NCBI RefSeq assembly: GCF_003315035.1
Contig: NZ_QNRE01000004.1
Coordinates: 62,001 to 126,000, forward strand
DNA length: 64,000 bases
Reading direction: 5' to 3'
From: Nocardia puris
GTDB taxonomy: Bacteria; Actinomycetota; Actinomycetes; Mycobacteriales; Mycobacteriaceae
Each line of letters starts with the position of its first letter. Positions within the stretch are counted from its first letter, which is position 1. Position numbers and translations under genes: made by a program. The notes under the pieces are model-generated. The model saw only the letters and a list, made by a program, of their open reading frames with translations, did not search any database and was not told the origin of the DNA. Of the stretch, positions 42,315-51,400 are shown in pieces.

Positions 42315-43967
42315 ATGAACACCACTCGTATTCGGCCTGCCCGTGCGCAGGCGCAACTGTCCTGCTCGAATATTCGCGTCCGGCGCGGTGAGCGCACCGT
42401 GCTCGACGGCGTCGATATGACGGTGTCGCCGGGTTCGCGGTGGGCGATCGTCGGGGAGAACGGGCGCGGCAAGTCCACGCTGCTGCACGTGCTCGCCGGG
42501 CTGCTCGCTCCCGACGACGGCGTGGTGCGGCGCGTCGGGACGCTGGCGCTCGCCACCCAGGAGATGCCCGACCACGACGAGCGCACCGTCGGCGACGTGA
42601 TCGACGAGCACCTGGCCGACGCGCGCGAGGCGATGCGCGGGCTCGACGCGGCGACCGAGGCGATGGCCGAGGGCCGCCCCGGCGCGGACGAGCAGTACAG
42701 CGAGGCGCTCGACCTCGCGCAACTCCTCGACGCCTGGGACGCCGACCGGCGCGTCGACGTGGCGCTGGCCGGGCTCGGCGCGGTCGCCGACCGGGCGCGG
42801 CCGCTGGCGACGCTGTCGGTGGGCCAGCGGTACCGGGTGCGGCTGGCGGTGCTGCTCGCCGCGGGCGACGACTTCCTGCTGCTGGACGAGCCGACCAACC
42901 ACCTCGACCGCGCCTCGCTCGACTTCCTCACCGCGAGGTTGCGGGCGTACGCGGGCGGTGTGGTGGTGGTGAGCCACGATCGGGCGCTGCTCTCGGATGT
43001 CGCGGAGACGATTCTCGATCTCGACCCGACCCGCGACGATCGCCCGCGCGTCTACGGCGGCGGGTACGCCGGCTACCGCGACGGCCGCCGCGCCGAACTG
43101 GAACGCTGGGCCGACGAGTACAAGCAGCAGCAGACCGAGCACACCCGGCTCGCGCAGGATCTGTCGTCGGCGCAGAACCGGCTCGTCAGCGGATGGCGGC
43201 CGGACAAGGGCACCGGCAAGCACCAAAGAGCCACGCGCGCAGGATCTCTGGTGCGCGCGGTGCACCGCCGCCAAGACGAGCTGGAACGGCATCGCATCAC
43301 CGCGCCGCGCCCGCCGCAGCGGTTCACCATGCCGGAACTGCCGGAGCGGGCCGGTGTCACGGTGGTGCGCGCCGAGGAGGTCACGGTGTCGGGCAGATTG
43401 CCCGAACCCGTTGAGCTGTCGTTGGATTCGGGCGATCGCCTGGTGATCAACGGACCGAACGGCGCGGGCAAATCCACATTGCTCGCCGTGCTGGCCGGAC
43501 TCGTCGAACCCACCGCGGGGCAGGTGCATCGGGCCCGCAGGTCGCGAATCCACTTGCTGCGCCAGGAATCCCGGCATCCGCTGCGCCGTCGCGCCCGCGA
43601 GGTCTACGAATCACACGTGGCGGAGCTGGTGACGGCGGGCATCCTGCCGGAACACGAGACGGTCGGCCTGTCCGCGCTGGGCCTGCTGTCCTCAGCGGAG
43701 ACGAACAAGCCGGTCGGCGACCTCTCCATGGGCCAGCAGCGCCGTCTCGACCTGGCCTGCGCCCTCGCCACCCGCCCCCACGCCCTACTCCTCGACGAAC
43801 CCACCAACCACCTCTCCATCCAACTCGTCGACGAACTCACCGAGGCCCTGCGCGCCACCCCCGCCGCCGTGGTCGTAGCCACCCACGACCGCCAACTCCA
43901 CCGCGACCTCTCCGACTGGCCCGTCCTCGACCTCTCCACCCGGGAGGTGTCCCCCGCCCGAAACTGA
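42315..43967 (+). CDS. ABC-F ATPase, antibiotic-resistance type
   Basis: A 550-residue ABC-F protein with two ATPase domains and no membrane segments. Walker A motifs are GENGRGKSTLL and GPNGAGKSTLL; signatures LSVGQRYRVRL and LSMGQQRRLDL; Walker B with LLLDEPTNHLD and LLLDEPTNHLS. A charged linker (about 250-330, ADEYKQQQTEHTRLAQDL and a basic WRPDKGTGKHQRATRAG) separates them; in resistance ABC-Fs this linker reaches the ribosome exit site and displaces macrolides, lincosamides or pleuromutilins. Homologues include VarM, TlrC and OleB. ATG 42315 has GGAGGA upstream. The long leader with a short ORF and hairpin suggests drug-induced expression. Confidence 0.85.
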   Translation: MNTTRIRPARAQAQLSCSNIRVRRGERTVLDGVDMTVSPGSRWAIVGENGRGKSTLLHVLAGLLAPDDGVVRRVGTLALATQEMPDHDERTVGDVIDEHLADAREAMRGLDAATEAMAEGRPGADEQYSEALDLAQLLDAWDADRRVDVALAGLGAVADRARPLATLSVGQRYRVRLAVLLAAGDDFLLLDEPTNHLDRASLDFLTARLRAYAGGVVVVSHDRALLSDVAETILDLDPTRDDRPRVYGGGYAGYRDGRRAELERWADEYKQQQTEHTRLAQDLSSAQNRLVSGWRPDKGTGKHQRATRAGSLVRAVHRRQDELERHRITAPRPPQRFTMPELPERAGVTVVRAEEVTVSGRLPEPVELSLDSGDRLVINGPNGAGKSTLLAVLAGLVEPTAGQVHRARRSRIHLLRQESRHPLRRRAREVYESHVAELVTAGILPEHETVGLSALGLLSSAETNKPVGDLSMGQQRRLDLACALATRPHALLLDEPTNHLSIQLVDELTEALRATPAAVVVATHDRQLHRDLSDWPVLDLSTREVSPARN

Positions 43968-43974
43968 CAACGGC

Positions 43975-44002
43975 GCCGGGCCGCCCGAAGCGACGGCCCG
44001 GC
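43975..44002. terminator. Terminator between ABC-F and acyltransferase genes
   Basis: GCCGGGCCG and CGGCCCGGC, 9-bp stem with a 10-base loop between two convergent genes; no U-run follows, so it may rely on stem strength. Confidence 0.55.
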
Positions 44003-44021
44003 ACCGCGCAAACCCCCGTGG

Positions 44022-45194
44022 TCAGGGGGCGGGGTCCGGGGTTGGTGCTGAGGGTTTGCGGTCGAAGCGGCGGGCGAGGCGGCGGGAGGGTTCTTCGATG
44101 AGGGCGTAGCTGGCGGCGGCGAGGGGGAGGGTGATGGCGATGGTCAGGAGCAGGACGTAGGGGAAGTTGCCGCGGAAGGGGAGGATGCCGAAGACGGGGA
44201 AGACGATCGACAGCACCACCAGGTGCCAGAGGAAGATGCCGTAGGACCAGCGGCCGATGGTGAGGGCGAGCGGGGATTCGAGCAGGCGGTGGCGATGCTC
44301 GCCGAGGACCAGCGGGGCGAGCAGGCCGAAACCGATGAGCGCGCCGAGGCCCATCTTCGCGGCGTACTGCCACGGTTCGGCGCGGGTGAGGCCGCCGGGG
44401 CCGCTGAGTTCGGTGGCCGAGAGCAGAAAGGCGGTCAGGGCCATACCGCCCATGAGCCACCGGTTGCCGCCGATTCGCCGCCAGAGTGATAGCGGTTGCG
44501 CATCGAAAACGAGTTCGGCGAGCAGCATGCCCGCCGCGAACCAGGGCAGGTACCCGGGCAGCCAGTTGTCGGCGTTGATGGCGTCGGGCGTGGGCACCGG
44601 CAGGAAATTCCAGACGAGGCTGACCACGCCCAGACTCAGTACGGCCGGGATACGCAGTCGCGCGGACTCGCCGCGCAATCCCACGACCGCGAACGCGAGC
44701 AGCGGCAGCACCAGATAGAAGGCCACCTCCACCGCGAGGCTCCACATCTGGGTGAGGCCGTCGGTGAGCGTGAGCGGGACATAGATCTGGAGCAGCGCCA
44801 GATTCGACACCCACACCCGGATGCCCGCGGTGTCGGCCGCGTTCGGCAGCAGGATCAGCGCCGCGCACACCACCGCCCAATACGCGGGCAGGATGCGGGC
44901 GGCGCGATGGCGCAGGTAATAGCCCGTCGACGGGGCGGTTCCGGCTCCGCGCGCCGCCGCCGCGTGCGGGCGCCACAGCAGGAACCCCGACAGCGCGAAG
45001 AACACCGCGACCGCCATATCGAAGCGCTCCCAGATCGCGCCGAGCACCGGAGTGTTGGACGCGCCGGTCTGGAAGGCCACGTGCGTGAGCAGAACGCCGA
45101 GCGCCGCGAGCCCGCGCATCCCTTCGAGCGCGGGCAGGAAGGCGCGCGGCCGTGCGGGCGCGTCGACGGTTCCGGCGGGGCGGGTGAGGGTCAT
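44022..45194 (-). CDS. Acyltransferase 3 family membrane protein (OafA-like)
   Basis: A 390-residue acyltransferase-3 protein with about ten transmembrane helices. The family features are visible: LPALEGMRGLAALGVLLTH (conserved R/H), FFALSGFLLWRP, RHRAARILPAYWAVV, TQMWSLAVEVAFYLVLPLL and SYGIFLWHL. It transfers acyl groups to extracytoplasmic glycans or lipids. ATG 45194 begins the homology. In M. tuberculosis Rv0228, an acyltransferase of this class, also sits beside the DUF3068 gene; here the two are divergent. The acceptor may be an arabinan or mycolate glycolipid, but that is a guess. Confidence 0.85.
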   Translation of the reverse strand: MTLTRPAGTVDAPARPRAFLPALEGMRGLAALGVLLTHVAFQTGASNTPVLGAIWERFDMAVAVFFALSGFLLWRPHAAAARGAGTAPSTGYYLRHRAARILPAYWAVVCAALILLPNAADTAGIRVWVSNLALLQIYVPLTLTDGLTQMWSLAVEVAFYLVLPLLAFAVVGLRGESARLRIPAVLSLGVVSLVWNFLPVPTPDAINADNWLPGYLPWFAAGMLLAELVFDAQPLSLWRRIGGNRWLMGGMALTAFLLSATELSGPGGLTRAEPWQYAAKMGLGALIGFGLLAPLVLGEHRHRLLESPLALTIGRWSYGIFLWHLVVLSIVFPVFGILPFRGNFPYVLLLTIAITLPLAAASYALIEEPSRRLARRFDRKPSAPTPDPAP

Positions 45195-45396
45195 CGGGAA
45201 CAAGTCTGCCCTACGAGAAATCCAGTGAGAACTACTCGTTTCACTTTTCGCGCTAAACTCGGGCGATTTCTGGTCGGAATCCGGCCTCGGCACGGCATGG
45301 TACGGCAAAGGACTGTTAGTGTCGGGGCTCACGAGTGCCGCGGCCTGCCCGCAGTACTAGCCGGACCGACCGTGTTCTATGACGAGGAGTGTTTGC

Positions 45397-46554
45397 ATGG
45401 CACTGAGTGCCGGTACCAGAAGGACGGTGGCCTGCCTGCTCGTAGGTCTCGGCGCGTTGCTCATCGTGGTAGCGCTGATGATCCCGACCTACACCGTCGA
45501 CAAACTGGCCAAGACTCCTCTCGACCTCGAGATCACCACGATCGCGAACAGCGTGCCCGGCGAAGAGAGCCTGGTGCTGGACTCGCGGTCGCTGACCTCC
45601 CCGGAGGGCTCGGCCAGGGTGGACACCGACGTCCCGCTCATCTCGCAGCGGTTCCTCACGGTCGAAGAGCCGTCGAACGCCACCGAGATGACGGTCCAGG
45701 CCGGTCAGACGCTGCGCCGCATCGACAGGCAGGGCGACACCGGCCTGCTCACCGCGAGCGTCGACCGCGTCACCATCGACCGCAAGACCGGTGAACCGGT
45801 GGCCACCGAGCCGAACGGTTCGATCGCGGTCAATGTCGATCCCCAGACCATGGAGAGCATCGCCGACCCGGTGCAGCACGTCGGTCTGCAGTACCGCTTC
45901 CCGATCGGCACCGAGAAGAAGTCGTACCCGTACTTCGACCTGAACGCGCGGTCCACCAACGACATCGACTTCATCGAAGAGACCGAGGTCAACAACACCA
46001 AGGTCTACCTGTTCCGGCAGACCGTCCCGGTGACCAACCTGTGGGACGTCGTGCAGGCGCCCACCAACCGCCTGAGTCTGCCCGCCAACAAGTGGGGCCT
46101 CGAGGGTGAGGAGCCGGTCACCATGTACCGCTTCTACACCAACGTCCGCGAGGTGTGGGTGGAGCCGCAGACCGGCACCGTCATCAAGGGCGGCGAGCAC
46201 CTGCACATCTTCTACGGCCGCAGCGCCGAGCAGCAGGATGTGACCGCGCTGAAGTCGCACCTGGTGTTCGACGAGGCGACGATCGAATCGCAGATCGCGG
46301 TGGCCAAGGACAATATCGACCGCCTGTCGCTGTTCGGCCGCGTGCTGCCGATCATCCTCGGCGTGCTCGGCGCGATCCTCGCCATCATCGGCGTGCTGAT
46401 CGGCGTGCGCGGCGGCGGCGCGACCACCCCGGCGACGCCGGCCCGCGGCGGTAACTTCCCGCCCAGTGGTGGTGCGGCCCCGCCCCGTTCGCCCGCACCG
46501 CGCGGCGCGGATGACGCACCGACCGAACAGATCAAGGTGCAGAAGAATCTGTAG
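45397..46554 (+). CDS. DUF3068 (PorA-family) membrane protein
   Basis: A 385-residue protein with an N-terminal transmembrane helix (VACLLVGLGALLIVVALMIP), a large extracytoplasmic beta-rich domain of about 270 residues with the DUF3068 signature (YRFPIGTEKKSYPYFD, YLFRQTVPVTNLWD, VEPQTGTVIKGGEHLHIFYG), a second helix (VLPIILGVLGAILAIIGVLI) and a Pro/Gly-rich tail. It corresponds to Rv0227c of M. tuberculosis. The function is not known; it is envelope-linked and found only in mycolate actinobacteria. ATG 45397 has GAGGAG seven bases upstream. Confidence 0.88.
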   Translation: MALSAGTRRTVACLLVGLGALLIVVALMIPTYTVDKLAKTPLDLEITTIANSVPGEESLVLDSRSLTSPEGSARVDTDVPLISQRFLTVEEPSNATEMTVQAGQTLRRIDRQGDTGLLTASVDRVTIDRKTGEPVATEPNGSIAVNVDPQTMESIADPVQHVGLQYRFPIGTEKKSYPYFDLNARSTNDIDFIEETEVNNTKVYLFRQTVPVTNLWDVVQAPTNRLSLPANKWGLEGEEPVTMYRFYTNVREVWVEPQTGTVIKGGEHLHIFYGRSAEQQDVTALKSHLVFDEATIESQIAVAKDNIDRLSLFGRVLPIILGVLGAILAIIGVLIGVRGGGATTPATPARGGNFPPSGGAAPPRSPAPRGADDAPTEQIKVQKNL

Positions 46555-46575
46555 CGCGGATCTGTAGTTCAGCGG

Positions 46576-46617
46576 AACGGCTCCCCTGCCTGATGGTGGG
46601 GGAGCTGTTTTGTGTTT
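46576..46617 (+). terminator. Intrinsic terminator of the DUF3068 gene
   Basis: AACGGCTCCCC pairs with GGGGAGCTGTT (one G-U) around a 12-base loop and is followed by TTTGTGTTT. It lies 21 bases after the stop. Confidence 0.82.
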
Positions 46618-46707
46618 GGGGTGATCGCCGCGCGGGATGCGGAACCCGAAGAGCGATAACGCCGGCGGCGGGTCGTCACCTGGCGCATATCCACCTCACT
46701 ACCTGGG

Positions 46708-48237
46708 TCAGGTTGTGAGGTGGGGTTTCTCGGCGGCGCGGAGCACGGTTCCGGCGACGATGACCGTAGTCACGGTGGCGACGGAGACGGCCGTGACGAT
46801 GAGGGTGGGCACCGTGCGCGCGAAGGCGATCATCAGCGCGACCTCGACGGCGAGGCCGAGCCAGGCGAGGGCGGCGGTGGCCGTGCGGTCGACGGCGATC
46901 GCGGACAGCACCGCGCCTTGCAGGACGGCCAGGACCGCGCCGTGCAGGGCGAACAACCACAGCAAGCCCTGGATCGGGGCGTAGTCGCGTCCGGCGAACA
47001 GCGGCGCCAGCGGTGCGGCGAGGGCGGCGCCAGCCACGGCGAGCACGCCGATGCCGGAGAGCACGGCGAGTGCGTCGCGGATGGCGCGGGCCGAATGCGC
47101 GGGCTGGGCCATGCGCGGGTACAGCACCACGCCCACGGCGGCGGGCAGCCAGAAGGCGATCTTGGTGGCGATGGCGCCGAGGGCGTAGCGGCTGGCGTCC
47201 TCGTCCTCGAGCACCATGCGCACGACGATCAGGTCGGCGGAGGAGAGGGCCATGAGGGCGGCCTGGAGTTGCGCGGCGCGCAGGACGGGGAGGACGCCGG
47301 TGCGGTGGTCGGCCCGGGTCGGCTCGGCCGCAGCGTCGGCGACGGCAGCGGTGTGCCTTGTAGTGGACCTACGGGTTCCGTCCGCGCGCGCACCGCCGGT
47401 CTCGTGCTGCGTTACCTCGCCGGGCCGGGTGGTCGGTGCGGATTCGCTGGGAACCGGTGCGCCATGCTCACCCTCGATGTGAGACCGGCCCTCGACGGCT
47501 TGCCGTGCGTTTTCGTGGGACTGTCCCTCGACGGTGTGCGGTGCGTTTTCGCGGGACTGCCCCTCAACTGCGTGCCGTCCGTTTTCGCGGGACTGCCCCT
47601 CAACTGCGTGCCGTCCGTTGTCGCGGGACTGCCCCTCAACTGCGTGCCGTGCGTCCGCGGCGTCGCGGCTCGCGAGGGTGCGGGCGAACAGGGCCGCGCC
47701 GCTCAGTCCGAGGGCGGTCGCCCACAGCGCCGGGGCGGCGCCCGCGCCCATCGCGAGCAGGGCGAGGGCGGGCGTCACGCGGGCGATGCCGGCCGCGCCG
47801 AGCACGATCGCCAGCTCGCGGAAGCGCCGATTGCCTTGCAGGATGCCCTGTTCCCCGGAGAGCAGCACGAGCGCGGGCGCGGCCGCCAGCGCACCCGCGC
47901 AGGCGAGCACACCCACGTCCAGCGCGACCGTCACGACGGGCACCAGCACCACCGCGACGGCGGCGACCATCGCCGCGCACCGCCACTGCAACCCGCGCAG
48001 CGCGGCGGTATCGGCACCGCGCACCCGCTCGCGCGCGACCACGTTCTGCAAGGCGAGAGCGGGCACCGCGCACAGCAATTGCACGGCGAGCAGACTGGCG
48101 AACTCGCTGTAGCCGCCGACGCCGAGCCACCGCCCGGCCAGCAACTGCAACAGGTACCCCGCCACGTTGGCGGTCATGGCGCCTGCCGTCACCAGCGTCA
48201 GGTCCGCCACCACGGGAGGACGACGGACCACGGACAT
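46708..48237 (-). CDS. Polysaccharide flippase-like (MOP superfamily) membrane protein
   Basis: A 509-residue multispan protein of the MATE/Wzx-like type: PPVVADLTLVTAGAMTANVAGY, AGRWLGVGGYSEFASLLAVQ, then helices up to LGLSGAALFARTLASRD, a long cytoplasmic loop, and a second helical half ending near ATVTTVIVAGTVL. Such proteins move lipid-linked sugars across the membrane. The loop contains five tandem copies of a 12-residue unit (RHAVEGQSRENG type). ATG 48237 was chosen because homology starts there. Position among envelope glycan genes supports a role in their export; the cargo is unknown. Confidence 0.8.
   Translation of the reverse strand: MSVVRRPPVVADLTLVTAGAMTANVAGYLLQLLAGRWLGVGGYSEFASLLAVQLLCAVPALALQNVVARERVRGADTAALRGLQWRCAAMVAAVAVVLVPVVTVALDVGVLACAGALAAAPALVLLSGEQGILQGNRRFRELAIVLGAAGIARVTPALALLAMGAGAAPALWATALGLSGAALFARTLASRDAADARHAVEGQSRDNGRHAVEGQSRENGRHAVEGQSRENAPHTVEGQSHENARQAVEGRSHIEGEHGAPVPSESAPTTRPGEVTQHETGGARADGTRRSTTRHTAAVADAAAEPTRADHRTGVLPVLRAAQLQAALMALSSADLIVVRMVLEDEDASRYALGAIATKIAFWLPAAVGVVLYPRMAQPAHSARAIRDALAVLSGIGVLAVAGAALAAPLAPLFAGRDYAPIQGLLWLFALHGAVLAVLQGAVLSAIAVDRTATAALAWLGLAVEVALMIAFARTVPTLIVTAVSVATVTTVIVAGTVLRAAEKPHLTT
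47485..47664 (-). repeat. Five 36-bp tandem units in the flippase gene
   Basis: Units of 36 bp (CTGCCCCTCAACTGCGTGCC plus 16 more bases) begin at about 47485, 47521, 47557, 47593 and 47629, with the middle copies almost identical. They keep frame and encode the H-A-V-E-G-Q-S-R-E-N-G-R loop repeat. Copy number probably varies between strains. Confidence 0.85.
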
Positions 48238-48700
48238 CCCGCAATGGTCCCACCCCGATGTGAAACACCGCCACACGGGCGGGGTACTCACCGAGGGGCG
48301 GGCCCAGCGCGTGCCGGTTACTCGCGCCGAGTGAACACAGTGCGAGCCGCCCGCACCCGACTCGGGTCGGTCGCGGCCGGCCGCCACCTGGTCGCGGTTC
48401 ACCACGCGGACCGGAGATCGTGGAGTGGTCCCGATTCGGAGCCGGATTCGACCTCGACTAACGGACACCCCTGAGGAGTGAGCCCGTGAGCTCCGCCGCA
48501 TTCGGAAATGCTGCCCGCAACCTCGCCCACGCGATGCGTGCGGATCGGCACGTGCGGGGGTGCTCGATCCGGGGACGCCGTCGCGTGGTCAGTACTCGAC
48601 TGTGTGGAATACGCATCCGGGGGCCCGTGGAGTGTGGGATCGCCGGAGTGAGGTGGCTGTCGGGGTGTGCCGGAGGCGGGGCGTCGTAGGGTGGGCTTCC
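48238..48700. other. Divergent intergenic region, no certain gene
   Basis: A frame of 67 codons from GTG 48486 follows AGGAG but has low coding character and ends inside the promoter of the next gene; I do not call it. TAGGGT (48687-48692) is the likely -10 of the downstream gene. Confidence 0.4.
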
Positions 48701-50629
48701 GTGAGTGACGGCGGCGGGGTTCGGGAGCGGGTTGTCGCGGCCGTGTACAGCGCCGCGCTCGCCCTGCTGGTGGTGGGGCCGCTGCTCGGTCCGGGGTATC
48801 TGCTGTTGCGCGACGCGGTGAGCACACCGCGCTCGTATCCGACGGATTCGGCGCTGGGGTTGGGCGACGCCGCGCCGCGCGCGGTCCCGCAGGACGGTCT
48901 GCTGGCGGCGGTCTCGACGGTGGTGGACGGCGGGATCGTGGTGAAGGCGATCCTGGTCGCCGCGCTGTGGGCCGCCGGGTACGGCGCGGCGGTCCTGACC
49001 CGCGAACTGCTGGGGGCGCGCCTGGCAGCCCAGCTCGTCGCGGTGACGGTCGCGGTCTGGAACCCCTACGTCGCCGAGCGCCTGTTGCAGGGCCACTGGA
49101 GCCTGCTCACGGGCTACGCGGCCCTGCCGTGGATCGTGTTGGCGGCGTATCGGATTCGCACGGGCGGACAGAGCGGCAATCCCGACCGCGACAGGTCACC
49201 CTTCCAAGCATCGAACCCGACGCACACACGAAGCGGTGAAAACGCCGACAGCGCACCGAACATCGCGGATCAGAGCCGCGAGCAGGGTGATCGGAGCCGC
49301 GCCCGGGGCTCCGAGTCGAAGGGGCCGCTCGCGGTCGGGGAGCACACTTGGCGCGCGTGGGCGATGCTGGCCGGCGCGCTCGCGGCGGCAGGGCTGACGC
49401 CGACGGGGGCGCTGCTCGCCGGGGTCACGGCCGCCGTGACGGTCGGGTGGCGCAGGCTGCCCGTTTTGGTGGCGCTGGTGGTGGCGGCGTCGGCGCCGTG
49501 GTTGGTGGCGACCGCGCTGTCCGGCGGGGGCGCGGAGCCCTCCGATCCGGCCGGGATCGCCGCGTTCGCCGCGCGCGCCGAACCCTGGCTCGGGACGCTC
49601 GGGTCGCTGGCCGGGCTCGGCGGCATCTGGAACGGGGACGCGGTCCCGGATTCGCGCACCACACCCATCGCGTTCCTCGCGACCCTTCTCCTGCTCGCGG
49701 TGGTGGCGGCCGGTGTGCGCACTGTGCTCACCGACGGCGCGCGCGGGCGGGACAGCCTCGCCGTCCGCCGCGCGCTCGTCGCGCTGGCCGGTGCCGCCGT
49801 GGTGCTGCCCGCGCTCGCCGCCACCGGGTGGGGCATGGCGGCGATGGAATGGTTGGTCGTCAACGTGCCGGGCGCGGGTCTGCTGCGCGACACCCAGAAG
49901 TACGTGGCGCTGGCCGTACCGGCGTACGCGCTGTGCGCCGCCGCGGCCTGCGGGGCGCTCGCGCGGGTGTTGTCCAGCGCTGATGACGTTGCGCCGCAAC
50001 AAGATCGCCCGAGTCGCGGGAGCCTCGCCCTGATCGCGGCCGCGCTCATCGCCGCCGTCATCCTCCCCCTGCTCGATCTGGCGTGGAGCGTCGGAGGATC
50101 ACTCCGTCCCGTCCGTTATCCGGCCGGATGGGAGTTGGTCGCGCAACGCGTCGACGCACCCGGTGACGTCGCCGTCCTCCCGGCCGGCATGTTCCGCAAG
50201 TTCCCCTACACCGGCCCGGCACCGGTCCTCGATCCCGCGCCGCGCATGCTCCCGAACGACGTCCTCCAGACCGGCGAACTACCGGTCCGAGGGCGCACCG
50301 TCGCGGGTGAAGGCACCCGCGCCCGCGAGGTCGAAGATCTACTACTGCGCGGTGGTGACGCGACCGACCTGGCGGCGCTGGGCGTGGGCTGGGTGCTGGT
50401 CGAGCGCACCACGCCGGGCCCACTCGGCGACTCGGAAGCCACTCTGGCCCAGCTGAATCCGGCCTACACCGACGATCACCTCGCTTTGTACCGGGTCCCG
50501 GGTGTCGTCACCGACGATCACGTGACGCCGGTACGTCGCTGGACAGCCATTGCGGCCCACCTGATCTGGGCCGCACTGCTCCTCGGCGCCCCGGTCGCCG
50601 CACTGGTTCTACGGCGAAGGCCACGCTGA
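48701..50629 (+). CDS. Multispan envelope membrane protein (Rv0226c-like)
   Basis: A 642-residue membrane protein with about ten helices (AAVYSAALALLVVGPLLGPGY at the start; VAALWAAGYGAAVLTRELLG, AWAMLAGALAAAGLTPTGALL, LIWAALLLGAPVAALVL at the end), a polar insert at about 160-210, and an extracytoplasmic C-terminal segment. Its WNPYVAERLLQGHWSLLTGYAALP motif is shared with Rv0226c-type proteins, probable GT-C-like or glycan export components of the mycolate envelope. GTG 48701 lies eight bases after TAGGGT, a leaderless arrangement. Exact reaction unknown. Confidence 0.75.
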   Translation: MSDGGGVRERVVAAVYSAALALLVVGPLLGPGYLLLRDAVSTPRSYPTDSALGLGDAAPRAVPQDGLLAAVSTVVDGGIVVKAILVAALWAAGYGAAVLTRELLGARLAAQLVAVTVAVWNPYVAERLLQGHWSLLTGYAALPWIVLAAYRIRTGGQSGNPDRDRSPFQASNPTHTRSGENADSAPNIADQSREQGDRSRARGSESKGPLAVGEHTWRAWAMLAGALAAAGLTPTGALLAGVTAAVTVGWRRLPVLVALVVAASAPWLVATALSGGGAEPSDPAGIAAFAARAEPWLGTLGSLAGLGGIWNGDAVPDSRTTPIAFLATLLLLAVVAAGVRTVLTDGARGRDSLAVRRALVALAGAAVVLPALAATGWGMAAMEWLVVNVPGAGLLRDTQKYVALAVPAYALCAAAACGALARVLSSADDVAPQQDRPSRGSLALIAAALIAAVILPLLDLAWSVGGSLRPVRYPAGWELVAQRVDAPGDVAVLPAGMFRKFPYTGPAPVLDPAPRMLPNDVLQTGELPVRGRTVAGEGTRAREVEDLLLRGGDATDLAALGVGWVLVERTTPGPLGDSEATLAQLNPAYTDDHLALYRVPGVVTDDHVTPVRRWTAIAAHLIWAALLLGAPVAALVLRRRPR

Positions 50630-50681
50630 ATCCGACCACACAGCCGGGCCGAATCCCACGCCGCGCCTTGGCCCGCGAACC

Positions 50682-51392
50682 TCAGCGCACGAGCACATCC
50701 GGAAGCTCCTCGAGTGACCCGATCACCCGGATCCCCTCGTCGATCACATTGCCGCCCCGCGCATTTCCGCGATCCAGCCAGTACGCCACCAGCCCGGCGT
50801 CCCGCGCCCCCACCGCGTCGACCGCGTACTTGTCCCCCACGGAGGCAACTTCGCGAGGCTCCAGCCCGAGACTGTCACACCCGGCGCGAAAGATCGCGGC
50901 GTCGGGCTTCGCCACCCCGTGCTGATCGCTGCACACCAGCGCGTCACCGAAATACGGCAGCAGGCCCACGATTCCGAGCTTGCGGCGCTGCGCCTCCGCC
51001 GACGAGTTGGACACGACCCCCAGCCGGTACGCGGGCGCGAGCCTGCGCAACGCGGGCTCGGTATCGGGAAAGGCTGCCCACGCGGCGCGCCGGTGCGTGT
51101 CGTAGCGACGGAACCACTCGGCGATCTCCGCTTCCGCCAACGCGATACCCAGACCGTCGAGAAACGCGCGCGTCCGGACGCGCTGCTGCTCGGTGAAAGT
51201 CAGCTCACCACGGACGAATCGATCGAAATGCGTATCGGTGAGCTCCCGCCAGATGCGCAGCGCCGCAGCCGGATCGGTGAAACGGTCGAGCAGTCGCTCC
51301 GCGCGCAGGTGCGCGAACAGCCCGGACTCCTCCGAGTTCGAGAACGCGAACAGCGTGTCGTCCACGTCGAACAGGACCCCCCGGACAGCCAT
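50682..51392 (-). CDS. HAD-family hydrolase
   Basis: A 236-residue haloacid dehalogenase-fold hydrolase: motif I VLFDVDDTLF (two aspartates), cap helices, motif II GVVSNSS, the lysine of motif III in GVAKPDAAIF and acidic motif IV in VASVGDKYAVDA. Typical reactions are dephosphorylation of sugar phosphates or nucleotides. It lies eight bases after the glycosyltransferase stop on the same strand, so the two form an operon; a phosphatase acting on a sugar precursor would fit. The substrate cannot be read. Confidence 0.85.
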   Translation of the reverse strand: MAVRGVLFDVDDTLFAFSNSEESGLFAHLRAERLLDRFTDPAAALRIWRELTDTHFDRFVRGELTFTEQQRVRTRAFLDGLGIALAEAEIAEWFRRYDTHRRAAWAAFPDTEPALRRLAPAYRLGVVSNSSAEAQRRKLGIVGLLPYFGDALVCSDQHGVAKPDAAIFRAGCDSLGLEPREVASVGDKYAVDAVGARDAGLVAYWLDRGNARGGNVIDEGIRVIGSLEELPDVLVR

Positions 51393-51400
51393 GCCGCTGT

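Noticed and set aside
46555..46610. tRNA-like sequence (TAGTTCAGCGG-AACGGCTCCCC)
   Set aside because: The segment resembles a D-arm by chance; no acceptor stem or T-arm is present and the hairpin works as a terminator.
47485..47664. CRISPR-like array
   Set aside because: The 36-bp units are contiguous without spacers, keep the reading frame of a membrane protein and have no cas genes near.
48486..48689. 67-codon frame after AGGAG
   Set aside because: Arg/Cys-rich with no family features, and its end overlaps the -10 of the next gene.
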